From JANQHS01 sp965227315 (lineage in GTDB: Bacteria; Bacteroidota; Bacteroidia; Cytophagales; CCMP332), in contig OZ245737.1 in the NCBI GenBank assembly GCA_965227315.1, positions 3,100,001 to 3,164,000 of the forward strand: a DNA stretch of 64,000 nucleotides. The letters are read 5' to 3'. Below are positions 25,387 through 33,330 of this stretch, piece after piece. Made by a program: the position numbers and the translations under genes. Every line of letters begins with the position of its first letter. The first letter of the stretch is position 1. Below the pieces are notes generated by a model. It was not told the origin of the DNA and made no database searches. It was given only the letters and a program-made list of their open reading frames with translations.

Positions 25387-26412
25387 ATGCTGCTGCTGAA
25401 AATTCTTCTTTTTCCGGTTTCAATTCTATTTCTAGGCATTACTGTGCTGAGAAACAAGCTTTATGATTGGGGGGTTCTTACTTCGACAAAGCATGCGGCC
25501 CAGGTAGTATCCATTGGAAACATCAGGGTAGGGGGATCTGGAAAGACACCAATGGCGTCCTACCTGGCAAATCAATGCAAAACCAAGGCTAGCGTCGGTC
25601 TTTTGTCTCGTGGCTATGGCCGCCTGACGAAGGGTTTTCAATGGGTGGATCAGCAATGCAGTTCCGATCAGGTCGGGGATGAGATGTTGATGCTGAAAAG
25701 GCATCTTGGAGATGAGGTCATTGCTGCGGTTTGTGAAGACAGGAATCTGGGTGCACGAAAAATAGTGGAAAAGGGAGCAGAACTCATATTTCTTGACGAT
25801 GCTTTCCAGCATCGTGCGATTTCCAGGGATTTGGATCTGTTGCTTTCTGATTTTCGCAGACCATTTTTTACGGACTGGTTGATGCCTTCCGGAAAGTTAA
25901 GGGAGTCGAGATCTTCTGCGCGGCGAGCTCATGCGCTTATCGTTACAAATTGCCCGAAAGTGTTCTCAAAAGAAGAGGCTGAAAATTTGAAAAAGAAGTT
26001 CAGGCCATATCTAAGGATAGATTGCCCGGTCTTTTTTGCGTCTTTGAAGACTGATGAAGCTGTTCCACTATTCAATAACGGTCTATCCATTGATCCTGAG
26101 GTGGTTCTTGTTTCTGGAATTGCCAATCCCGGGAATTTCGAGGTCTCGGTAAGCGAGAGTTTCGGTTTTGAGGAACACTGCAGGTTTCCTGATCATCATG
26201 AATACACCCTTAAGGATATTCGAAAGATCATTGAGGTGCTGAAAAAGGAAAACCTTTCATTGCTTACCACAGAAAAGGATGCGGTAAAACTTGCCCAATT
26301 CAAGGAGCTGGAGTCTTTTCCATGTTTTTATTTGCCGGTGGAGCTAAAATTCCACGATTTTGGAACAAATTTTGACTCCTGGGTCGGATCAAAGCTTTTA
26401 GCAGGCGGATGA
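25387..26412 (+). CDS. lpxK: Tetraacyldisaccharide 4'-kinase
   Basis: A 341-residue membrane-anchored kinase that phosphorylates the 4' position of tetraacyldisaccharide-1-phosphate to make lipid IVA. An N-terminal hydrophobic helix precedes the Walker A-like loop GNIRVGGSGKTPMASYLA. LSRGYGR and GDEMLML follow, then LDDAFQHRAISRDLDLLL with its conserved aspartates. Length is typical. It shows that the cell makes a canonical lipid A. It overlaps the porin gene by four bases (ATGA). Confidence 0.95.
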   Translation: MLLLKILLFPVSILFLGITVLRNKLYDWGVLTSTKHAAQVVSIGNIRVGGSGKTPMASYLANQCKTKASVGLLSRGYGRLTKGFQWVDQQCSSDQVGDEMLMLKRHLGDEVIAAVCEDRNLGARKIVEKGAELIFLDDAFQHRAISRDLDLLLSDFRRPFFTDWLMPSGKLRESRSSARRAHALIVTNCPKVFSKEEAENLKKKFRPYLRIDCPVFFASLKTDEAVPLFNNGLSIDPEVVLVSGIANPGNFEVSVSESFGFEEHCRFPDHHEYTLKDIRKIIEVLKKENLSLLTTEKDAVKLAQFKELESFPCFYLPVELKFHDFGTNFDSWVGSKLLAGG

Positions 26413-28283
26413 ATCAAAAATCCCTACTACGATTATCGTTGTTGCTCATTCTGATCTTGGGTGGAAATCTTTCCCGGGCTCAAATTCTGGATGATACCAC
26501 GTCGTTCATATACGGAGTAAAGACCACCAAGTACTTTACGGAAGAGGATATTTTCTTCAACCGCAGGGATCACCGTGCAGTGGATACCAACCTTACCGAT
26601 TTTCATCGTTACCGCTATACCCTGTACAAGAATAATTTCAACCAGGATCTGGGTAATATGGGTACGGCACTTTGGCCTGTATATTTTCGTCCGCAAAATG
26701 AACCGGGCAGGACCCATGGGATCAATATTTATAAAGAGTACGCCATCGATCCCAGGACAATGAAGTACTATAATACCAAGTCCCCGTACACGGAGCTGAA
26801 GTATGTGCAGGGCACACAGAGATACGCGGACCTCTATGTGGATTTCGCAAGGAATATTAATCCGCTCTGGTCAGCAGGATTTATCATTCGCCGGTTTACC
26901 ACCGATAAGATCCTGGCATCGGCCAGCAGGGAAATTCAAACGGAACATTGGTCTGCCGCAATTCAGACGGCCATAAAAACCAGAGATCACCGCTATCAAC
27001 TGGTTTATAATTTCACTCACCTCAACAACGAGGTCAATGAACAAGGAGGGATCAAACCTGATTCTGCTGATATTATCCCGGATGATCTTTATATCTATGA
27101 GTTGGCCGAAGTGTGGTTGAACAATGGCGCAAGTGATCAAAGGGTAAGAACATGGGAAAGGAGAAATGTGCATCATATATATCACCAGTTTTCTCTTGAT
27201 ACTGGAGTGAAAGCCAATTTTAAGATCTTTCAGACCCTGGAAAGATCATTGGTCAAGGACCGGTTTGAGGATAAGAACCTTCAGGAAAATCAGGAGTTTT
27301 ATCAAAATATCTTCTTCGATTCGACTGGAACCTTTTTTCAAAGTGATTTCGAAAGGCTGGAACAAAAAACCGGAGTAGCCGGCATTTGGAGGGGTTGGCA
27401 ATTGACCGGGCATTTGAGAACCAGGCTGTTGTATGCGAACCTTTATGATGAGTGGGAGAATGAATGGCTGGTTGGAGGAACCTTTACCAAGGAGATCCTG
27501 CTCAAACAAAAGGATTCGCTCTTCTTTGACCTGCGCTTTGAACAGATGCTTGATAACGATGCGCGGAATATCTCTCTGAACCTGGGATTCAAAGGGTTCG
27601 GATTTAGATATCATGGACTGAACCGAAAATCTTCGGTAATTGAAAACAGGTTTTATTCCAACCATTATATCTGGGATAATCGTTTTGGCAATATGAGCTC
27701 CAACACCTACGAATTATTCTACGCTTTTGATAATTCCAAGATCCAGCTCCGACCGGCAGTCAGGGCAGATGACATCAACAATTACATCTACTACGGAGTC
27801 GACGCCACCCCTGAACAGTTGTCGGAAAGGGTTCAGACCTATTCTGGAATTCTGGATTTCAACTTTCATATTGGAAAGTGGCATTTTTTGAACAGGTTCG
27901 TTTATTCCACTTTGGAAGGCCCCAATGTGATCCGCTTTCCCGAGTTCCTTTATAATGGCCGATACTTTTTTTCAAGTGGTTTTAGAAAGAGCAAGATCGA
28001 TTACCAGATAGGTTTTGAAACCACATACCGGTCCATGTATTATGGAAATGCATATATGCCGGCGAACTTTCAGTTCTACCTTCAGGATGAATTTCCCCTT
28101 GATGAGGTGTTGATCCCCGATTTCTTTCTGAACCTGAATTTCAGAAGTGCTGAAGCTTTTGTTTCCGTCCCTTATTTCACCCAGGGTTGGCTATCGGAGG
28201 GCTATTTCATTACACCGTATTATACAGGTTACACAAGACCACAAGTTGTAGAGTTTGGATTTAGATGGAGATTCTTTGACTGA
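26409..28283 (+). CDS. Putative porin (Porin_10 family)
   Basis: A 624-residue outer-membrane protein with a signal peptide (LRLSLLLILILGGNLSRAQ). A periplasmic front section is followed by many alternating amphipathic strands of a large beta-barrel, with aromatic belts (YTELKYVQGTQRYADLYVDFARN and similar), ending with VVEFGFRWRFFD and its terminal aromatic. The blocks match the Bacteroidota putative porin family. Translational coupling with lpxK puts an outer-membrane channel with outer-membrane lipid synthesis. What it transports is not known. Confidence 0.85.
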   Translation: MNQKSLLRLSLLLILILGGNLSRAQILDDTTSFIYGVKTTKYFTEEDIFFNRRDHRAVDTNLTDFHRYRYTLYKNNFNQDLGNMGTALWPVYFRPQNEPGRTHGINIYKEYAIDPRTMKYYNTKSPYTELKYVQGTQRYADLYVDFARNINPLWSAGFIIRRFTTDKILASASREIQTEHWSAAIQTAIKTRDHRYQLVYNFTHLNNEVNEQGGIKPDSADIIPDDLYIYELAEVWLNNGASDQRVRTWERRNVHHIYHQFSLDTGVKANFKIFQTLERSLVKDRFEDKNLQENQEFYQNIFFDSTGTFFQSDFERLEQKTGVAGIWRGWQLTGHLRTRLLYANLYDEWENEWLVGGTFTKEILLKQKDSLFFDLRFEQMLDNDARNISLNLGFKGFGFRYHGLNRKSSVIENRFYSNHYIWDNRFGNMSSNTYELFYAFDNSKIQLRPAVRADDINNYIYYGVDATPEQLSERVQTYSGILDFNFHIGKWHFLNRFVYSTLEGPNVIRFPEFLYNGRYFFSSGFRKSKIDYQIGFETTYRSMYYGNAYMPANFQFYLQDEFPLDEVLIPDFFLNLNFRSAEAFVSVPYFTQGWLSEGYFITPYYTGYTRPQVVEFGFRWRFFD

Positions 28284-28878
28284 CACCAAAAAATTTACTC
28301 TTGGACTAAACCTGCCCTCGGATCCCCGATGGGTGGATCTTGCTTCAAAATCCGAAGCTGAGATACTTATTGATCATGCATTTTGTGAGCAGAAAGCAGC
28401 CACTACATGTATTTCGTTGATCGTGAGATATGCTGATCTTGATGATGTTGTTCAGGAAGTAACTCCGGTGGTCGCAGAAGAATGGGCACATTTTAGGAAG
28501 GTCCTTAAGGAAATGCAGAAGCGGGGTATAAAGCTTGGTCTGCCCAGAAAAGACGAGTACGTAAACCAGATCAGATCCATTTTCAACAAAGGTGGGGATA
28601 GGAAGTCCCAGCTTGTGGAGCAGTTGCTCTTTGCAGCTCTTATTGAGGCTCGAAGTTGCGAAAGGTTCAAGCAATTATGGCAAAATCACCCGGACCCTTT
28701 TTTTAGGGATTTCTATTATGATTTTATGGTTTCTGAGGCCGGGCATTATAAAATGTTCCTTCGGCTTGCCAAGAATCACCTACCTGAAAAAGAAGTAGAA
28801 AAAAGGTGGAAACAGATTTTGGAAGAGGAAGCCAAGATTGTGAAGGGACTTGTGCCTTCCGGAGACAGATTCCACTAG
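28276..28878 (+). CDS. miaE: tRNA-(ms2io6A)-hydroxylase
   Basis: A 200-residue diiron enzyme that hydroxylates the isoprenoid side chain of 2-methylthio-N6-isopentenyl-adenosine at tRNA position 37. The diiron ligands are visible in HAFCEQKAA, EEWAHF, EARSCERF and EAGHYKMF. The family opening LGLNLPSDPRWVDLA is present. The start is a TTG, either at 28276 (used here, overlapping the porin stop by eight bases) or at 28255. No ATG occurs before the conserved region. It shares a CTAG stop tetramer with the convergent DUF481 gene. Confidence 0.9.
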   Translation: MTDTKKFTLGLNLPSDPRWVDLASKSEAEILIDHAFCEQKAATTCISLIVRYADLDDVVQEVTPVVAEEWAHFRKVLKEMQKRGIKLGLPRKDEYVNQIRSIFNKGGDRKSQLVEQLLFAALIEARSCERFKQLWQNHPDPFFRDFYYDFMVSEAGHYKMFLRLAKNHLPEKEVEKRWKQILEEEAKIVKGLVPSGDRFH

Positions 28879-29900
28879 AAGCTGTAGCTAAAGGTGGTCG
28901 TGACACCATAGTCATCATTTGCGGCAGCCTCGGCCACAGGATCGGAATCAAAGGTCTGATAAAAGGTGATCTTCAAGAAAAGGTTTGAAAGAAGCTCGAT
29001 CTTGGCATTTGCATCCGTCGTTGTTCTGTATCTCCCCGGAATATTGAAACTCGGGATATAAGAAACGGAAAAGAAAATATCCAGTTCTGGATCGATGACT
29101 CTAAAAAATTTAACGGTCCCCGTAAACCTCCCTTCGAGGTTATGTCTCACAGGCTCGTCATCAAGAGGGGTTTCGTAGGAATACTGGGGGCCGCCTAAAA
29201 AAACGATATCGGATTTTCCCGAGGCGACAAAGTGGTAACCAAGGGCTGGACCAAGGTTAAACCTGGATTCAAGCCCTAGCTCTGAGTTTTGTTCAAAGGT
29301 CGCATAGGACCTGAAGATCCATTTATGACTGAAATATTTGTCATAAAAAGTCCTTAGGTCCTGTTTTCGGGCGGTTTGTCCATCGCTTCCTGTCAGGGTA
29401 TTGATCAGTTCGTAATTGATCTGGAAGAGGTTGTCATGGGCTCTGTATTTCAGGGTAAATCCAAGATTCAGATTCCGGACATCTGATGCTTTGGTGTATG
29501 AGAAACCCAGGTCCACATTTCCATCTATTCTGCTTTTAAAGGTTCTTTTGATCGGAACCAGCACGGTGATTTCATGAAGGTCAAATGATTGCTTCAATCC
29601 GGGGATCAACTGGAAGATATTGTTGTCGATAGAGCTTGAATCCAGAGAGCCATAATAAACACTCCCGTCTTCCATGGTGATCTCATACAATTTGTCTGAT
29701 TTGAGGCCGGTGACATAATGCCATTTTACCCTGATGGTTCCCGCTGCCTTGGTTGAAAAGGTCAGGATCTCAAATCGAAGTTCTTTGACTTCTCCAATGA
29801 CCCTGTCACCGTTAAAAAGATACAGGGTATCGGTTTTTTGGGCCTGACATAAACCAACTAAGCCCAGAAACAATCCAAATGTCAGGAGCCACTTCCTCAA
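28875..29900 (-). CDS. DUF481 outer-membrane protein
   Basis: An exported protein of about 341 residues. After the signal segment (RKWLLTFGLFLGLVGLCQAQ) there is a small barrel-like module (LYLFNGDRVIGEVKELRFEILTFSTKAAGTIRVKW). The DUF481 barrel follows, with FKSRIDGNVDLGFSYTKASDV and strands ending in YGVTTTFSYSF. DUF481 proteins are outer-membrane barrels related to YdiY, of unknown function. The open frame reaches back to 30005 inside the mutase gene. I placed the start at the TTG at 29900, ten bases after that gene's stop, because the signal peptide begins there. Confidence 0.82.
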   Translation of the reverse strand: MRKWLLTFGLFLGLVGLCQAQKTDTLYLFNGDRVIGEVKELRFEILTFSTKAAGTIRVKWHYVTGLKSDKLYEITMEDGSVYYGSLDSSSIDNNIFQLIPGLKQSFDLHEITVLVPIKRTFKSRIDGNVDLGFSYTKASDVRNLNLGFTLKYRAHDNLFQINYELINTLTGSDGQTARKQDLRTFYDKYFSHKWIFRSYATFEQNSELGLESRFNLGPALGYHFVASGKSDIVFLGGPQYSYETPLDDEPVRHNLEGRFTGTVKFFRVIDPELDIFFSVSYIPSFNIPGRYRTTTDANAKIELLSNLFLKITFYQTFDSDPVAEAAANDDYGVTTTFSYSF

Positions 29901-29910
29901 GCCCGCTTGC

Positions 29911-32900
29911 TTACATCGACCTCCTGTATTGTCCACCCACCTGGAACAAGGCGTTGGTGATCTGTCCCAGAGAACAAACCTTGGTGGCTTCCATGAGTGC
30001 ATCAAAGATATTCTCGTTATTGAGAGCCCTTTGCCGTACCAGATCCAGAGCTTTTGCTGAAGCTTCTTCCTCTTTTTTGTGTAGGTTTCTGATGGTTTTG
30101 ATCTGGTTTTCCTTCTCGGTCTTTGTGGCCCTGATCACTTCTCCGGGGATAATGGTAGGAGAACCTTTCGAACTCAGGAAGGTGTTCACCCCAATGATCG
30201 GAAATTCTCCGGTATGCTTTAAGGTCTCATAATAAAGGCTCTCCTCCTGGATCTTTCCCCTTTGGTACATGGTCTCCATGGCTCCAAGTACTCCGCCTCT
30301 TTCCGTGATCCTGTCGAACTCAGCAAGAACAGCTTCTTCCACCAGATCCGTCAGCTCTTCAATTATGAATGAACCCTGCAGCGGATTTTCATTTTTTGCC
30401 AGGCCAAGTTCTTTGTTGATGATCAACTGGATGGCCATGGCCCTTCTTACGGACTCTTCCGTTGGAGTCGTAATGGCTTCATCATACGCATTGGTATGAA
30501 GGGAATTGCAGTTGTCATATATGGCATAAAGGGCCTGAAGTGTGGTTCGGATATCGTTGAAATCGATCTCCTGGGCATGAAGCGATCTTCCGGATGTCTG
30601 AATATGATACTTCAGCATTTGGGATCTTTTGTTCGCTCCATATTTATTCTTCATTGCCTTTGCCCATACTCTTCTGGCAACTCTACCGATCACCGCATAT
30701 TCCGGGTCAATGCCGTTTGAAAAGAAGAACGATAGATTCGGAGCGAAGTCATCGATGTTCATTCCCCTGCTTAGATAATACTCCACATAGGTGAATCCGT
30801 TTGCCAGGGTAAATGCCAGTTGTGTAATCGGGTTTGCCCCGGCCTCCGCAATGTGATATCCGGAAATCGAAACGGAATAAAAATTTCTGACCTTGTTATC
30901 AATGAAATATTCCTGCACATCGCCCATTAACTTCAGCGCAAACTCAGTCGAGAAAATGCAGGTGTTTTGAGCCTGATCCTCCTTGAGGATGTCGGCCTGA
31001 ACAGTTCCTCTGACCTTGGACAGGGTAGCGGCCTTGATCTTTTTGTATACATCAGATGGAAGTACCTGATCTCCGGTAACCCCAAGAAGGCTCAGACCAA
31101 GACCATCATTGGTTTTGGGCAGTTTTCCGTGATAGACCGGAGCGAGTTTTTCCTTCCCTTTTCTTAGCGATTTGATTTTGGCCGATATCTTTTTCTCAAG
31201 ACCGTTTTGCCTGATGTATTTCTCGCATTGCTGATCTATGGCGGCATTCAGGAAAAATGCCAAAACCATAGGAGCAGGTCCGTTTATAGTCATGGAAACC
31301 GAAGTGTTCGGGGCGCATAGATCAAAGCCAGAATACAGCTTCTTCGCATCATCAAGACAGCAGATACTCACTCCGGCATTTCCGATCTTTCCATAGATAT
31401 CCGGCCTGTAATCCGGGTCGCGACCATAGAGCGTGACAGAGTCAAAGGCCGTGGACAGCCTGATCGCCGGCATGCTCTCGCTGACATAATGAAATCTCTT
31501 GTTGGTACGTTCGGGCCCGCCTTCTCCGGCGAACATCCTCGTCGGATCCTCTTCCTGTCTCTTGAACGGGTAAATGCCAGCTGTAAATGGAAACTCACCA
31601 GGCACATTTTCCTGGGCCATCCATTTCAGCAGATCCCCCCAGGCCCGGTAACGCGGAGTAGCGGTTTTGGGGATCTGTATATGAGAAAGGGATTCGACAT
31701 GTGTTTTGATCTCTAAGACCTTATCCCTGACCTTGAATTTGAAAATCTCATCTTTGTAGGCCTTTTCCTTATCTGGCCAATCTTTGATCCATTTTTTATG
31801 CTCCGAGCTCAGATCATTTTCCAGTTCCTTGATCTTCTTCTTGATCGAATCTATGGCAGATCTGTCCGACTTGGTATCGAGGTTTTGGACAGATAGATCA
31901 AGTGCATAGAGCTTCTGTGCGATTTCCGCTTGCTCTTCTATTCTCTTTCCATAATCTTGGATTCCCTCTGAGATCTCTGACAGATATCTCACTCTCTTTG
32001 GCGGGATGATATGATCGCTTTGGCCAAATTCGATCTCAAACACTCCATGTGCGCTGAATCTGCCATCTGACCTTTCGCTCAGGATATCCATCAGGTGTTT
32101 GTACAGATCGTTCATCCCATCATCGTTGAACTGGGATGCGATGGTACCAAAAACAGGGAGCTCATCAACCGGCACATCAAATAGCTTATGGTTTCTCTGA
32201 TATTGCTTTTTGACATCCCGGATGGCATCAAGGGCACCTTTTTTGTCGAATTTATTTAGTGCGATGACATCCGCAAAGTCCAGCATATCGATTTTTTCGA
32301 GCTGACTGGCAGCACCGTATTCCGGCGTCATCACGTATAGAGAAATATCCGCGTAATCCAGAATTTCAGTATCGCTTTGCCCGATCCCGGAGGTTTCCAA
32401 TAGAATTAGATCATAACGGGCGGCCTTCAGAATGTCAAGGGCTTCGCCTACATGCTTGGAGAGCGCAAGATTACTCTGCCTGGTTGCCAGCGATCGCATG
32501 TAAACCCTTGGATGGTTTACCGAATTCATCCTGATCCTATCACCCAGAAGGGCTCCACCGGTTTTTCTTTTGGAGGGGTCCACCGAAATGATCCCGACTG
32601 ATTTTTCGGGAAAATCAGCAAGGAAACGACGAAGGACTTCATCGACCAATGAGGATTTTCCGGCTCCGCCTGTGCCTGTGATCCCAAGAACCGGAACCTG
32701 ACTGATTTCGGCGGTTTTATGAATGTTCTTTAAGACCTCTTTACTGCCCTTTACCTGGTTTTCAGCTGCAGAGATCATTCTGGCAATGATCCTCTTGTCT
32801 TCTTTGTCCAGTGATTTGGCTTCGCCATTGAGGCTTTTAACCGAGATGAAGTCACTATTCTTGACTAGGTCATTGATCATTCCCTGTAGTCCAAGTTGGC

Positions 32901-33282
32901 GGCCATCGTCAGGTGAATAGATCTTGGCGATACCATAGTCCATTAACTCCTTGATCTCTTCCGGGAGGATCACACCACCGCCTCCGCCAAAGATCTTGAT
33001 ATGCGAGGCTCCTTTTTCCTTGAGCAGGTCGTACATATACTTGAAATACTCCATATGCCCGCCCTGGTAGGAAGTCATCGCTATGGCCTGGGCATCTTCC
33101 TGGATGGCACAGTTCACCACCTCTTCCACACTTCGGTCATGACCAAGATGGATCACTTCTACACCGGTAGACTGAATAATCCTTCTCATGATATTGATGG
33201 CTGCGTCGTGACCATCAAAAAGGGATGCGGCAGTTACGATCCGGACTTTGTTTTTAGGACTATAGGGCTTTGCTTCTATCAT
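29911..33282 (-). CDS. icmF: Fused isobutyryl-CoA mutase with G-protein chaperone domain
   Basis: A 1123-residue adenosylcobalamin enzyme. The N-terminal B12-binding domain (about 1-140) has the lower ligand in FDGHDAA (H25). A MeaB-type GTPase follows, with GITGTGGAGKSSL (near 200) and ALNKFDK. The mutase barrel occupies about 550-1110. At the two substrate-selecting positions it has Phe in RMFAGEG (F584) and Gln in DQAQNTCIF (Q772). These are the isobutyryl-CoA mutase residues; methylmalonyl-CoA mutases have Tyr and Arg. It interconverts isobutyryl-CoA and butyryl-CoA, linking valine and fatty-acid catabolism. The fused GTPase loads and guards the cofactor. Confidence 0.93.
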   Translation of the reverse strand: MIEAKPYSPKNKVRIVTAASLFDGHDAAINIMRRIIQSTGVEVIHLGHDRSVEEVVNCAIQEDAQAIAMTSYQGGHMEYFKYMYDLLKEKGASHIKIFGGGGGVILPEEIKELMDYGIAKIYSPDDGRQLGLQGMINDLVKNSDFISVKSLNGEAKSLDKEDKRIIARMISAAENQVKGSKEVLKNIHKTAEISQVPVLGITGTGGAGKSSLVDEVLRRFLADFPEKSVGIISVDPSKRKTGGALLGDRIRMNSVNHPRVYMRSLATRQSNLALSKHVGEALDILKAARYDLILLETSGIGQSDTEILDYADISLYVMTPEYGAASQLEKIDMLDFADVIALNKFDKKGALDAIRDVKKQYQRNHKLFDVPVDELPVFGTIASQFNDDGMNDLYKHLMDILSERSDGRFSAHGVFEIEFGQSDHIIPPKRVRYLSEISEGIQDYGKRIEEQAEIAQKLYALDLSVQNLDTKSDRSAIDSIKKKIKELENDLSSEHKKWIKDWPDKEKAYKDEIFKFKVRDKVLEIKTHVESLSHIQIPKTATPRYRAWGDLLKWMAQENVPGEFPFTAGIYPFKRQEEDPTRMFAGEGGPERTNKRFHYVSESMPAIRLSTAFDSVTLYGRDPDYRPDIYGKIGNAGVSICCLDDAKKLYSGFDLCAPNTSVSMTINGPAPMVLAFFLNAAIDQQCEKYIRQNGLEKKISAKIKSLRKGKEKLAPVYHGKLPKTNDGLGLSLLGVTGDQVLPSDVYKKIKAATLSKVRGTVQADILKEDQAQNTCIFSTEFALKLMGDVQEYFIDNKVRNFYSVSISGYHIAEAGANPITQLAFTLANGFTYVEYYLSRGMNIDDFAPNLSFFFSNGIDPEYAVIGRVARRVWAKAMKNKYGANKRSQMLKYHIQTSGRSLHAQEIDFNDIRTTLQALYAIYDNCNSLHTNAYDEAITTPTEESVRRAMAIQLIINKELGLAKNENPLQGSFIIEELTDLVEEAVLAEFDRITERGGVLGAMETMYQRGKIQEESLYYETLKHTGEFPIIGVNTFLSSKGSPTIIPGEVIRATKTEKENQIKTIRNLHKKEEEASAKALDLVRQRALNNENIFDALMEATKVCSLGQITNALFQVGGQYRRSM

Positions 33283-33302
33283 AGGACTTCGAAAAAGGGA
33301 TG

Positions 33303-33310
33303 CAAATTTA
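33303..33310 (-). promoter_or_regulatory. -7 element TAAATTTG before icmF
   Basis: TAAATTTG followed by C on the minus strand matches TAnnTTTG and lies 20 bases before the ATG at 33282. A TTTAG about 20 bases further up may be a weak -33 element. Confidence 0.5.
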
Positions 33311-33330
33311 CGGATTGGCTGATTTTTAGC

